From Erythrobacter tepidarius (GTDB lineage: Bacteria > Pseudomonadota > Alphaproteobacteria > Sphingomonadales > Sphingomonadaceae): DNA of 64,000 bases. The translations under genes and the position numbers were made by a program. Below are positions 1-9,172 of the stretch, in pieces. The notes below the pieces were generated by a model that saw nothing but the letters and a program-made list of their open reading frames with translations, made no database searches and had not been told where the DNA came from. Location of the stretch: positions 1-64,000 of the forward strand of contig NZ_MUYJ01000012.1 in NCBI RefSeq assembly GCF_002155695.1, in the 5' to 3' direction. Positions within the stretch are counted from its first letter, which is position 1. The number at the start of each line of letters is the position of its first letter.

Positions 1-483
1 ACCTCATCAGCAAGCAGAATACCGGTTCGGGCGTATGGGCGGACACCGCTTATCGCTCGAAGAAGAACGAGGCGTTCCTCGAGCGGGGCATGTTCAAGAG
101 CCACATCCACCAGAAGCGCACGCCGCGTCGGCCGCTGCCCAAACACATCGCCAGAGCCAATGCCAAGCGCTCCGCTGTGCGCTCGGCGGTCGAGCACGTG
201 TTCGCATGTCAGAAGCACCGCATGGGGCTGTTCATCCGCACCATCGGCATCGCCAGAGCCCGGATCAAGATCGGCATGGCCAACCTTGCCTATAACTTCC
301 AGCGCCTCGCCTGGCTCGAGGGGCAAGGTGCGCCTGCATAGCGCGAAAACGGACTGCTGAGCGGCACTCAGGCCCCGAAAACCGCGGAAACCAGGCCGAA
401 AAGGCCAGCCTTCACGCACAAAAGACCGCGATCAGACCATCCGCGCCCTCATCAGGCCGAAAACAGCAGGTTCTTCGAGGTGT
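1..483 (+). mobile_element. Right part of an IS5-type insertion sequence
   Basis: The transposase C-terminus reads off the left edge, and about 140 bases of non-coding DNA follow its stop. The right end is placed near 483, where a sequence ending TTCGAGGTGTCC sits inside a short minus-strand gene. That endpoint is an inference: the left end lies outside the window, so the terminal inverted repeat and target duplication cannot be checked. Confidence 0.55.
3..341 (+). CDS. IS5-family transposase, C-terminal part
   Basis: This is a DDE transposase of the IS5 group, which would cut and paste its own element. Only the last 112 residues lie in the window, with no start codon. The frame runs in from position 3 and contains VWADTAYRS (the region of the second catalytic Asp), then a basic stretch and RSAVEHVFACQKHRMGLF, which matches the conserved third acidic region (Glu in VEHVF) of IS5 transposases. 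It ends in MANLAYNFQRLAWL, the usual C-terminal signature. No frameshift is visible in this part. Whether the element is whole and active depends on sequence to the left of the window. Confidence 0.85.
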   Translation, partial: LISKQNTGSGVWADTAYRSKKNEAFLERGMFKSHIHQKRTPRRPLPKHIARANAKRSAVRSAVEHVFACQKHRMGLFIRTIGIARARIKIGMANLAYNFQRLAWLEGQGAPA

Positions 484-589
484 CCAACTGCTTGAACGGC
501 CCGCCTTCGACCTTGCCTATGTTCTCCCAGCCGACCGTCACCGGCGCGTCCGCTCCGATGATCCGCTTCCCCACTTGCACTCCGGCCAT
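452..589 (-). pseudogene. Short gene, probably cut by the insertion sequence
   Basis: A 45-codon minus-strand ORF begins MAGVQVGKRIIGADAPVTVG, with a plausible ribosome binding site (AAGCGGAG, about 7 bases before ATG). It stops just after the proposed right end of the IS element, so its last ten or so codons would be element DNA. It lies downstream of the response-regulator gene on the same strand and may once have been the next gene of that operon. I do not recognise the protein. The remaining gap from 590 to 769 shows no gene. Confidence 0.35.
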
Positions 590-769
590 GACGCACTCCG
601 CTTACCGCGTGTTAATCCGTCAGTCGCGCGGTCTGCCGGGAGATCCGGCTGGCGCCCGGCGCTGACCCCGCGATGCTTCCATCTACTCCATGGCAAGCTG
701 AGACATCCGGGTAAGTGGCCAAATGACGTAGTGGCTCAAACGCGCTCCGGGCGGGTGTGCCAAGCCGCT

Positions 770-1696
770 CTATTCGGAGATCATCCGCACCGCGAGCGCG
801 GTTGCCGCAGCGCGGGTTTCTACGCCAAGCTTGCGGAAGACCTGTTCCAGATGTTTGTTGACAGTACGCGGAGAAATGCCGAGGATTTCGCTCACGGTGC
901 GGTTGGTCTTGCCGTAGCTGACCCACAGCAGCACTTCTGCCTCGCGCCGGGTGAGGGTTGTCTGCTTCAGCAGCAGATCGACCTTGGAGGCCTCGCCCAC
1001 CTCGGTAATCCTGAACAGCGTCTCGCCCGACCTTTCGGTTTCAGCCAGCGCCAGTTCCAACTCGATTCCGGCTAGCGCAAGCGTGATTGTGCCCGAATGG
1101 CCCGGCTCGGCCAGCGCCATCAGCCGCGCCGGAGCAATTCCTTCTGGCAGCGCCGCGCTCGCGGCATCCCACGCCGGGTCGATCCGCTGGAACAGGCTCT
1201 CGGCCTGAGGGGTGCACCAAATAAGCTGGCCCTGGCTGTTAAGCGCCACCAAGGCGCGACCCGCATGACCCAGCGCCAGGCGCGAAAGATAGGAGGCGCG
1301 GGCATTGGCGAGATGCACTCTTATCCGCGCCAACAGCTCGTCCACCACCACCGGCTTGCGGACATAGTCGACCCCGCCGATCTGGAGCGCGGCGACGACG
1401 TGTTCGGGATCGGTCAGTCCGGTCATGAAGATCACCGGAATATGCGCGGTCGCCGGATTGCGCTTGATCGCCTGCGTTGTCTCCAGCCCGCTCATGCCGG
1501 GCATCAACGCGTCCATCAGGATCAGGTCGGGTGAGGACTCGCCCAGCAGCTCGAGCGTCGTCTCGCCGCTGCGCGCGATCAGCACGTCCATGCCCTCTCC
1601 TTCGAGCATATCGACCAGGAAACGCAGCGAATCCGGATTGTCGTCGACCACCAGGATACGGTCTCGCGCGCCGGTGTCACGAGCGCCGCCCGTCAT
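770..1696 (-). CDS. LuxR-type response regulator with a PAS-like middle
   Basis: This is the DNA-binding output protein of a two-component system, 308 aa. Residues 12-130 are a receiver domain with the acidic pair D18/D19, phosphoacceptor D62 (LMDALMPGMSG) and the conserved lysine K114 (VRKP). Residues 131-235 resemble a PAS fold. The C-terminus is a LuxR/FixJ helix-turn-helix (LTRREAEVLLWVSYGKTNR, then LGISPRTVNKHLEQVFRKL). The start ATG overlaps the stop of the upstream kinase by 4 bases, so translation is coupled. It is the last gene of the guanidine/urea operon, which suggests that the operon or its targets are its output. That assignment is inferred from position only. Confidence 0.88.
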   Translation of the reverse strand: MTGGARDTGARDRILVVDDNPDSLRFLVDMLEGEGMDVLIARSGETTLELLGESSPDLILMDALMPGMSGLETTQAIKRNPATAHIPVIFMTGLTDPEHVVAALQIGGVDYVRKPVVVDELLARIRVHLANARASYLSRLALGHAGRALVALNSQGQLIWCTPQAESLFQRIDPAWDAASAALPEGIAPARLMALAEPGHSGTITLALAGIELELALAETERSGETLFRITEVGEASKVDLLLKQTTLTRREAEVLLWVSYGKTNRTVSEILGISPRTVNKHLEQVFRKLGVETRAAATALAVRMISE

Positions 1697-3165
1697 CGTT
1701 CCCCTTCTCCTGCGGCGAGCGCAGCCAGCGCCTTGAGATCGAAAGCGTCAAGGTGTGCGCGCATCCGTTCGGCCAGCGTCGCGGTATCCGGCCCCAGCGC
1801 AGCGAGCGCGTCGATCTGCGCCTCGATCGCGCGCACGTGCCCGATCCGCACTAGCCGCGCGATTTCGGCAAGGTGCGGCTGGGCCTCGGCGCCAATCCTT
1901 GCAGGCAGCGTCGTCAGCCCAGGTCGCGTTTGTGCCGTGCGGGGCCATTCGAGCGACAATTCCTCGCTTATCACAGCCAGCAGCTGGTCGAAATCGAACG
2001 GCTTGGGGACGAACCGGTCCGCCACCTCGCCGCCCTCCGCCGAATCCGCAATTTCGCCCGACAGCATCACGATCCTGAGCGCGGCGCCATGGCGCCGGCG
2101 CAAGGTTGCAGCGATGTCCCACCCGCTCATGCCCGGCATCGACACATCGAGCAGCACCAGATCGGGTTGCTCGCTGGCCGCTATCGCCAGACCGTCGGCC
2201 CCGCCCTCGGCAGTAAGGACTGCAAACCCACGCGGGATCAGCAGCGCGCAGAGTGCGGCGCGGTGGGCGGGATCGTCGTCGATCAGTAGCACCCGGCGCT
2301 CGCGTCCTAGATAGAGGCTCGTCGCCTCGTGCCCGCGCAGGTCGACCGGGGGGGAAAGCGGCTGCGACAGCATCAGCCGGACGATGAAGCGCGAGCCTTC
2401 GTCTGGCTTGCTCTCGATCCGTAGCTCGCCGCCCATGATGGTCACCAGCGCTTGTGTGATCGCAAGGCCGAGCCCGATGCCGGAGCGCGCGGCCGCCGCA
2501 CCAGCGCGCTCGAAGGGCAGCAGGATGCGCTCGATATCGGCCGGCGCGATGCCGATGCCGCTGTCGACCACCTCGAAGGTTGCCAGCTCGTTGCGGTAAT
2601 GCACCCGCAGGGTCACGCTGCCAGTATCGGTGAACTTGATGGCGTTTGACAGCAGGTTAATCAGCACCTGCCGCAAGCGCTTGGGATCGGCGCGCACGAA
2701 TTCGGGCAGTGTTGGCGGCAGATCGAGGTTTAAAGCCAGACCCTTCATCGCCGCCTGCGGTTCGAACATTGCGGCGAGCTGTTCGAGGAAGGCAGGAAAG
2801 CAGATCGTGTCACGCGCCAGCTTGAGCGAACCGCTTTCAACCTGAGCAATGTCGAGCAGGCCTTCGACAAGGTTGGAGAGGTGTTCGGCGCTACGACGGA
2901 TCACCTTGCCGGCCTGTACGGTGTCACGCCCGTCACCGCGTTCGAGCAGCTGGGCATAGCCGCAGATCGCGTTGAGCGGCGAGCGGATCTCGTGGCTGAC
3001 GCTGGCAAGGAAGCGGGTCTTGGCCTCGTTTGCGGCTTCGGCCGCCTTTTTGGCGCGGGCGAGCGCCGCGTGGTCGTCGAGCAGCGCCGCCAATGTCTCG
3101 GCATGGGCCTTTTCGCCGCGCTCGCGCAGCCAAGCCAGAAGGTTATGGGCAGCGGCGTCTGGCAA
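1693..3165 (-). CDS. Soluble hybrid sensor histidine kinase
   Basis: This 490-aa histidine kinase very likely feeds the neighbouring LuxR-type regulator. In order it has a short N-terminal coiled-coil-like stretch (to about 48), HisKA with H58 (FLASVSHEIRSPLNA), the ATPase domain (N-box NLLSNAIKF near 170-177, GIGIAP, then GIGLGLAI), and a C-terminal receiver domain (acidic triplet 296-298, phosphoacceptor D340, lysine K388). About 90 residues follow, possibly a degenerate phosphotransfer region. No membrane segment or recognisable input domain is present, so the signal must come through another partner or the short N-terminus. The start lies only 3 bases after the allophanate hydrolase stop, which places the kinase firmly in that operon. 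Confidence 0.9.
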   Translation of the reverse strand: MPDAAAHNLLAWLRERGEKAHAETLAALLDDHAALARAKKAAEAANEAKTRFLASVSHEIRSPLNAICGYAQLLERGDGRDTVQAGKVIRRSAEHLSNLVEGLLDIAQVESGSLKLARDTICFPAFLEQLAAMFEPQAAMKGLALNLDLPPTLPEFVRADPKRLRQVLINLLSNAIKFTDTGSVTLRVHYRNELATFEVVDSGIGIAPADIERILLPFERAGAAAARSGIGLGLAITQALVTIMGGELRIESKPDEGSRFIVRLMLSQPLSPPVDLRGHEATSLYLGRERRVLLIDDDPAHRAALCALLIPRGFAVLTAEGGADGLAIAASEQPDLVLLDVSMPGMSGWDIAATLRRRHGAALRIVMLSGEIADSAEGGEVADRFVPKPFDFDQLLAVISEELSLEWPRTAQTRPGLTTLPARIGAEAQPHLAEIARLVRIGHVRAIEAQIDALAALGPDTATLAERMRAHLDAFDLKALAALAAGEGER

Positions 3166-3168
3166 TTA

Positions 3169-4935
3169 CTACCCCCCGATATAGGCCCGCCAGCCACCCA
3201 GATGGGTTATGTCCCTGGCGCCCACTATTGCGCGTGGTTCGGCGACAAAGCCCTTCACGCTGGTGCCATCGGCAAGTGTGACCGTGCCGATCGCGAGCGG
3301 CGGCGGGACTTCGGCAACGAAGCTTCCGAACTCCGCGAGGCCCATTTCGTAGACTTCGAGCGCGATCGCCGCCCCGCCATCGCCGCTATGGACCAGCGCC
3401 GGCTTCGGCGGGACGCTCTCGGCCATGGCATAAAGTTTGTACGTCGCAGCGGTGGTGAAGGCGCCGACGAACCGGGCATTGCGGCTGCTGAGCTGCCAAT
3501 GCAGCGGCATGCCTTCAAGGTGGGCGCCGACGACTGCGAGTTTGACGGTGTCCATGTGGTCTCCGGTATCGAGCGGGGGGAACTCGGGAAGCTGCGCGGC
3601 AGCCAGATAGTCTTGCGCCATGGCGATCAATCCGCGGTCGCTGTGCGCCGGGCCGATCAGGGTGATGCCGAAACCAGTGCGGTTGTGACGCGCCCCCGCC
3701 GGCACGGCAATCGCCGCCATGTCGAGCAGGTTCACGAAATTGGTGTAGCGCCCGAGATTGCTGTTGAGCGCGACCGGCTCGGCTGAAAGTTCGGCGACGC
3801 GATAGATGGTGCCGGTGGTGGGGAAGGCAAGCACGTCAACGCTGTCCCACAGCGCCTCGGCATGGCGAGCGAGCGCGGCAAGGCGATAGATGCCCTTCCA
3901 TGTTTCGACCGCGCTCATCGTCAGGCCCGGTTCGAGGATGCTGCGCACGGTGGGATCAATCGCCTCGGGATTGTCGCGCAGCAATGTCCCAACCGCCGCG
4001 GTGCGCTCCGCTACCCATGGTCCGCCGTAGAGCAGCTGCGCGGCTTCGAGCAGTACAGCGATGTCGACTTCGACCAGTTCGCCAATCCTGCCCAGCACAG
4101 CGAGCGCGCGGTTGTAGAGTTGTTCGGATTCAAGGTCACCGAAGAAAACCCGCTGGTCGGGGCGGGGTATGCCAATGCGTCCGCCGCGAATGGGCACATC
4201 GACCGGTCGGCGGGAAAAGGGATCGGCGGCATCGAAGCCCGCAATCACGCTGTCCAACAGTTGCGCATCTGCCGGGCTATCGGTGAATACCGTGATGCAG
4301 TCGAGAGAGCGGCAGGCTGGCACCAGCCCCCGCGTGCTCCAGCGGCCCCGCGTGGGTTTCAGCCCGACGAGGTGGTTGAACGCAGCCGGCACCCGCCCCG
4401 ATCCTGCCGTGTCGGTGCCCAGCGCAAAGGCGACCAATCCGGCCGCTACCGCCACCGCCGAGCCCGATGAGGATCCGCCACTGACATAGGCAAGGTTCGA
4501 GGCGTTGCGCGGTGCGCCATAGGGTGTTCGCGTGCCCACGAGGCCGGTGGCGAACTGGTCGAGATTGGTCTTGCCGACGCATATCGCGCCGGCTGCGGAC
4601 AGTTTCGTAATCACCATTGCCGAGGTTTCGGGGAGATAGGCGAAGGCCGGGCAGGCGGCGGTCGTCTCCAAGCCGATCACGTCGATATTGTCTTTCGCGG
4701 CGTATGGCACGCCCGCAAGCGGCAGACGCTCCCCTGCCGCCACGCGTGCGTCGACGATGCGGGCCTGGGCCAGCAGCTCTTCGGCGGCCATCCGACTGAT
4801 CCAGACTTGGGGCTGGATCGCGTCGTAGGCGGCGATGCGGGCGAGGGTGCTTTCCATCACCGCCGCAGCGCTGGTCTCCCCGGCGTTGACGGCAGCGGCG
4901 ATCGCGCTGGCAGACAAGCGTTCGGGTGCCGTCAC
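3169..4935 (-). CDS. atzF: Allophanate hydrolase
   Basis: It splits allophanate into ammonia and CO2, the last step of carboxylase-dependent urea or guanidine use. The protein has 588 aa, normal for the family. The amidase domain shows the full Ser-cisSer-Lys triad: K81 (PYAAKDNID), S155 in GGSSSGS and nucleophile S179 in GTDTAGSGR. The last 120 or so residues form the family's own C-terminal domain (from about DTVKLAVVGAHLEGMPLHWQ). The chosen start is the GTG overlapping the carboxylase stop (GTGA). A longer frame exists upstream, but it runs inside the carboxylase gene. The overlap with the carboxylase and the 3-base gap to the kinase indicate tight co-expression. Confidence 0.95.
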   Translation of the reverse strand: MTAPERLSASAIAAAVNAGETSAAAVMESTLARIAAYDAIQPQVWISRMAAEELLAQARIVDARVAAGERLPLAGVPYAAKDNIDVIGLETTAACPAFAYLPETSAMVITKLSAAGAICVGKTNLDQFATGLVGTRTPYGAPRNASNLAYVSGGSSSGSAVAVAAGLVAFALGTDTAGSGRVPAAFNHLVGLKPTRGRWSTRGLVPACRSLDCITVFTDSPADAQLLDSVIAGFDAADPFSRRPVDVPIRGGRIGIPRPDQRVFFGDLESEQLYNRALAVLGRIGELVEVDIAVLLEAAQLLYGGPWVAERTAAVGTLLRDNPEAIDPTVRSILEPGLTMSAVETWKGIYRLAALARHAEALWDSVDVLAFPTTGTIYRVAELSAEPVALNSNLGRYTNFVNLLDMAAIAVPAGARHNRTGFGITLIGPAHSDRGLIAMAQDYLAAAQLPEFPPLDTGDHMDTVKLAVVGAHLEGMPLHWQLSSRNARFVGAFTTAATYKLYAMAESVPPKPALVHSGDGGAAIALEVYEMGLAEFGSFVAEVPPPLAIGTVTLADGTSVKGFVAEPRAIVGARDITHLGGWRAYIGG

Positions 4936-7900
4936 GATGCCCTCCTCAGCGCGAGTATCGGCGCGCCGGGCTGGAGCGATTGGCGCTCCGCGATATAGAG
5001 TGCGGCTATCGTGCCGCTGGTCGGGCTTTCGAGCGGGCACTCCATTTTCATCGCTTCGATCACCGCGATCACGTCGCCGGCGGCGACCTTGTCGCCCGGG
5101 CTGACCATCAGCTTCCATACGCTTCCACCGAAAGGGGCTTCGATCAGTTCGCTGCCCTCGGGAAGCCGGATCGCCGTCGCCTCGCTGGGGACGTCCTCGG
5201 CGAGCAGATCGGTAACGCGGTCGAACTCGCCGCTCGCCTGCCACGCGGCGCGTTCGGCATCGAAGGCCGCCTGACGGGCGGCCTCGAAGGCGGCTATGCT
5301 GGCCGCATTATCGGCCAGAAAGGAGCGGTAATCGGCAAGGCGGAAGGTGGTCTCCTCAATTCGGATCTCGCGGCGGCCCGCGGGAAAATCACGGCGCCAT
5401 TCGGCGAGCTCCTCCGCGCTGACCGGAAAGAAGCGGATTTGGTCGAAGAAACGCAGTAGCCAGGGCTTGCCATCTCTGAAGGCACCGGTCTGCCGGTGGG
5501 TGTTCCACACCTGAATGGTGCGCCCGAACAGCTGGTAGCCGCCGGGACCTTCCATTCCGTAGATGCACATATAGGCCCCGCCGATTCCGACGACGTTGGG
5601 CGGGGTCCAAGTGCGCGCGGGATTGTATTTGGTTGTCACCAGCCGGTGGCGCGGATCGACCGGGGTTGCCACCGGCGCACCGAGATAGACGTCACCCAAC
5701 CCGAGCACGAGGTAGCTGGCGTTGAAGATCACATCTTCCACAGCCTTTGCGTTTGCAAGGCCGTTGATACGGCGGATGAATTCGATGTTGTCGGGGCACC
5801 AGGGCGCATCGTCGCGCACAGCGCCGATATATTTTTCGATCGTTTCGGTGATCGCCGGATCGCGCCAGCTCAGCGGGAGGTGGACGATGCGCGAGGGCAC
5901 GGCGAAATCGTCGAGCTGGCCAAGCGCTTCCTCGCAGGCCATAAGCGCCGCAAGCGCGCCAGCCTGATCCAGCGTGGTACCGTCGAAATGCAGCTGCAGC
6001 GAGCGGATCCCCGGGGTTATGTCGATGACACCGGGCAGGGCCAGCGCTTCGAGAGCCTGCATCAGCGCGTGGACGCGGATGCGCAGCTCTATATCGAGTA
6101 CGATCTCGCCATATTCGACGAGGATGTTCCTGTCCCCCTGCTGGCGCCAAATAACCCGCGGACGGTGTCCTTCGGCCGGTAGCTCGGCGAGAATCGGTGA
6201 AAGCTCGGCAAGAGCGCGCACCGGGCTGGGCGCGGGTAGGGTGGTGAGCGGCTCGGCAGCGGCCGCCTCGGCATCGGCAATGGTCACCGGTACAAAGCGC
6301 ACGCGGTCATCCGGTGATAACTGCCCGATCTTCCAGCGGTCTGCGGCAATCACGGTGAAGGGGCAGACAAATCCCCCGAGCGAAGGCCCGTCCGGCCCAA
6401 GGATGATCGGCATGTCACCGGTGAAATCGACCGCACCGATCGCGTATGGGTTATCATGGATATTGGAAGGATGCAGCCCCGCCTCGCCGCCATCGCTTCG
6501 CGCCCATTCGGGCTTGGGGCCGACGAGCCGGACACCGGTGCGGTTGGAATTGTAGTGTACCTGCCACTCGGCCTCGAGAAAGCGCGCAATATCGTCGGGC
6601 GTGAAGAAATCGGGCGCGCCGTGGGGGCCGTAAAGGACGCGAAGTTCCCAGCTCTTGCCGAGTTCGGGCAGGCCTCGCGCAGGCGCCGGTGCGACGGTTG
6701 GCGCGCCGCCCAGATGCAAGACATCGCCCGCCACCAGTGCTCGCGCCGCATGGCCCCCGAACCGCCCAAGGGTGAAAGTGCTCGCGCTGCCGAGATAGGC
6801 GGGAATGTCGAGCCCGCCGGCGAACAACAGATATCCCCGCATCCCGCCGCCCGACACCCGGCTCATGGCCAGCGTCTGGCCTGCGGCGACGTCGATCGGC
6901 TGGCCGAGCGGCACTTTCACCCCGTCGAGCCGCGCGCCGAAATCCGCGCCCGTCAGGCAGATGCGCGCAGGCGCCTCAAACAGCAGGGTCGGGCCGCTGG
7001 CGGTGAACTCCAGTCCGGCGGTGCCCTCGGGGTTGCCGAGCAGGAGATTGCCCAGTCGGAAGGAGCGATCGTCCATCGGGCCGGAAGGGGGGACGCCCAC
7101 GTGCCACAGGCCGAGCCGTCCAGGCCAGTCCTGCACCGTCGTGGAGGTTCCGCCCGAGAGCACGCGGATGCTGTCAGGCACATGGGCGATATCGGCCAAG
7201 AGGCGAGTGGTCACAGCGCCGCTGGCAAAGCGCGGATCGGCCACCACGTCGCGCAGCCATCTGAGGTTCGTCTCGATCCCGTCCACCCGGGATTCAGCCA
7301 GTGCCAGGCGCATCGCCGCAATCGCGTTGGCGCGGGTCGGAGCGTGGACGATCAGCTTGGCCAGCATCGGATCGTAGAAGGCGCTGACAGTGCTGCCCGC
7401 CATCACCCAGGTCTCGGTGCGAATATCCTTGGGAAAGGTGACATTGGTCAGCGTGCCGGTGGTAGGGCGATATTCGAGCGCCGGATCTTCCGCATAGAGC
7501 CGCACCTGCACCGCGTGGCCCTTGGGGCTGGGTGCAGGCGCATCGAACATGGCGAAATCGCCCGCGCCCGCTCTGATCATCCATTCGACGAGGTCGATCC
7601 CCATCACCTCCTCGGTGACGCCATGTTCGACCTGAAGGCGCGTGTTCATTTCGAGGAAGAAGAATTCGGCGCGGTCGGCATCGTAGAGAAATTCGACTGT
7701 GCCAGCGGAAAGATAGTTCGCGGCTTGCGCGAGTCGTACCGCGGCGGCGCTCAAAGCGGCGCGCTTGGGTTCAGGCAGATCAGGAGCGGGGGCCTCCTCA
7801 ACCACTTTCTGGTTGCGTCGCTGGAGCGAACAGTCGCGCTCGCCCAGTGGGATGACGCGGCCCGCCCCATCGCCAAAGATCTGCACCTCGATGTGCCGGG

Positions 7901-8516
7901 CATTGGCGATGTAGCGTTCGAGGAACACGCCTGCATCGCCGAAACTCGTCTGGCCCTGCCGCACGACGGCGCCAAAGCCTTCGCGCAGGGCGGTTTCGTT
8001 CTCGCAGATGCGCATCCCGATGCCGCCGCCGCCCGCGGTTGCCTTGAGCATCACCGGATAGCCGATGCGCGCCGCGGCTTCGGTGGCTTCATGCTCGTCG
8101 GTCAACAACCCGGTGCCGGGGGCCAGCGGCACATCATGCGCCTGCGCCAAGTCCCGGGCGGAGTGCTTCAGGCCGAAGGTGCGAATATTATCCGGCGTCG
8201 GCCCGATGAAGGCGATCCCTGCTGCGGCGCAAGCCTCGGCAAATTCGGCGTTTTCGGCCAAGAAGCCGTAGCCCGGATGGATTGCGCCCGCGCCGGTGGC
8301 CTTGGCGGCGGCGAGGATCGCCGCGACGTTGAGGTAACTCTCGGCCGCAGGCGCAGGTCCGATGCAGATGGCCTGGTCTGCCTGTGTGACGTGGAGCGAA
8401 TCGGTATCGGCTTCGGAATAGACTGCAACCGTCTTTAGCCCCATCCGCCGACAGGTACGGATGATCCGGGTGGCGATCGCGCCCCGATTGGCAATGAGGA
8501 GGGTATCGAAACTCAT
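4932..8516 (-). CDS. Biotin-dependent urea/guanidine carboxylase
   Basis: This 1194-aa multidomain enzyme carboxylates urea (giving allophanate) or guanidine (giving carboxyguanidine) with ATP, bicarbonate and biotin. The N-terminal biotin carboxylase domain (about 1-450) begins TLLIANRGAIATRII and has the ATP-grasp loop KATAGGGGIGMR. KipA-like and KipI-like carboxyltransferase halves follow (about 460-1050). The C-terminal biotinyl domain carries EAMKM with biotinylated K1157. The family is annotated as urea carboxylase. Many members next to two DUF1989 genes, as here, are known to prefer guanidine, so the substrate is left open. The ATG overlaps the upstream DUF1989 stop (ATGA). The frame extends further upstream, but that part lies over the DUF1989 gene. 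Confidence 0.93.
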   Translation of the reverse strand: MSFDTLLIANRGAIATRIIRTCRRMGLKTVAVYSEADTDSLHVTQADQAICIGPAPAAESYLNVAAILAAAKATGAGAIHPGYGFLAENAEFAEACAAAGIAFIGPTPDNIRTFGLKHSARDLAQAHDVPLAPGTGLLTDEHEATEAAARIGYPVMLKATAGGGGIGMRICENETALREGFGAVVRQGQTSFGDAGVFLERYIANARHIEVQIFGDGAGRVIPLGERDCSLQRRNQKVVEEAPAPDLPEPKRAALSAAAVRLAQAANYLSAGTVEFLYDADRAEFFFLEMNTRLQVEHGVTEEVMGIDLVEWMIRAGAGDFAMFDAPAPSPKGHAVQVRLYAEDPALEYRPTTGTLTNVTFPKDIRTETWVMAGSTVSAFYDPMLAKLIVHAPTRANAIAAMRLALAESRVDGIETNLRWLRDVVADPRFASGAVTTRLLADIAHVPDSIRVLSGGTSTTVQDWPGRLGLWHVGVPPSGPMDDRSFRLGNLLLGNPEGTAGLEFTASGPTLLFEAPARICLTGADFGARLDGVKVPLGQPIDVAAGQTLAMSRVSGGGMRGYLLFAGGLDIPAYLGSASTFTLGRFGGHAARALVAGDVLHLGGAPTVAPAPARGLPELGKSWELRVLYGPHGAPDFFTPDDIARFLEAEWQVHYNSNRTGVRLVGPKPEWARSDGGEAGLHPSNIHDNPYAIGAVDFTGDMPIILGPDGPSLGGFVCPFTVIAADRWKIGQLSPDDRVRFVPVTIADAEAAAAEPLTTLPAPSPVRALAELSPILAELPAEGHRPRVIWRQQGDRNILVEYGEIVLDIELRIRVHALMQALEALALPGVIDITPGIRSLQLHFDGTTLDQAGALAALMACEEALGQLDDFAVPSRIVHLPLSWRDPAITETIEKYIGAVRDDAPWCPDNIEFIRRINGLANAKAVEDVIFNASYLVLGLGDVYLGAPVATPVDPRHRLVTTKYNPARTWTPPNVVGIGGAYMCIYGMEGPGGYQLFGRTIQVWNTHRQTGAFRDGKPWLLRFFDQIRFFPVSAEELAEWRRDFPAGRREIRIEETTFRLADYRSFLADNAASIAAFEAARQAAFDAERAAWQASGEFDRVTDLLAEDVPSEATAIRLPEGSELIEAPFGGSVWKLMVSPGDKVAAGDVIAVIEAMKMECPLESPTSGTIAALYIAERQSLQPGAPILALRRAS

Positions 8517-9148
8517 TCCGCCACAATCATCCGTACCGGGGTGGGGTTGAAGCCGTTGCAGGGGTTGTTGATCTGCGGACAGTTCGACACGACCACGATC
8601 ACGTCTGTCTCGGCCCTCAGATCGACCGTCAGCCCCGGCGCCGAAATGCCGTCGACGATTCCCAGCGTCCCATCGGCTTCGACGGGCACATTCATGAAGA
8701 AATTGATATTGGAGACGATATCGCGCTTGCCTCTCCCTTCGCTGAGGTTGGCCTCGAGGAAATTGTCGACACAGGAATGCTGGTGCTTGGTGTGGTGGCC
8801 GTAGCGCAGCGTGTTGCTCTCGCACGAACATGCCCCGCCGATGGTGTCGTGATACGCGACTGCGCTGTCGATGATCGTCATCAGCGGATTGCCCTCGTTC
8901 GAGAGCAGCACGGTGCCGGTGCGCAGGAACAGGTTGCCTTGCGCCGCCACCGTATCCTGCGCACTGTACCGCTCGGCATCGTCAGCGGCGCAATAGATCA
9001 GGAAATCGACCGCCTGATTGCCCTCCAGATCTACGATGCGCAGCGTCTGGCCCTTGGCGATATGGTGCAGCCATGGCGCGCGAGCGGGAACGATCTCATC
9101 GTGGACAATGGTGCCGGCAAGGTCGGAAAGGGCCGGGTCGTCAGTCAT
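8513..9148 (-). CDS. DUF1989 protein, probable carboxyguanidine deiminase subunit
   Basis: At 211 aa, it belongs to the DUF1989 family long named urea carboxylase-associated protein 1. Members of this pair were shown in other bacteria to form a heteromeric carboxyguanidine deiminase (CgdAB), turning carboxyguanidine into allophanate. A Cys/His-rich core, GGACSCESNTLRYG followed by HHTKHQHSC, carries likely metal or catalytic residues, and VSNCPQINNPCNGFNPTP closes the domain. The gene overlaps the carboxylase start by 4 bases and follows its 273-aa paralogue after 24 bases. With that paralogue present, a guanidine rather than plain urea route is the better reading. I cannot say which of the two would be named cgdA. 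Confidence 0.85.
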   Translation of the reverse strand: MTDDPALSDLAGTIVHDEIVPARAPWLHHIAKGQTLRIVDLEGNQAVDFLIYCAADDAERYSAQDTVAAQGNLFLRTGTVLLSNEGNPLMTIIDSAVAYHDTIGGACSCESNTLRYGHHTKHQHSCVDNFLEANLSEGRGKRDIVSNINFFMNVPVEADGTLGIVDGISAPGLTVDLRAETDVIVVVSNCPQINNPCNGFNPTPVRMIVAE

Positions 9149-9172
9149 GATCTGCCTCGCTTGCGGAAGGGG

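Noticed and set aside
6456..8438. A 660-codon plus-strand frame opposite the carboxylase
   Set aside because: It lies wholly over the biotin carboxylase and carboxyltransferase domains, which are clearly coding on the minus strand. The translation looks like GC-rich shadow sequence.
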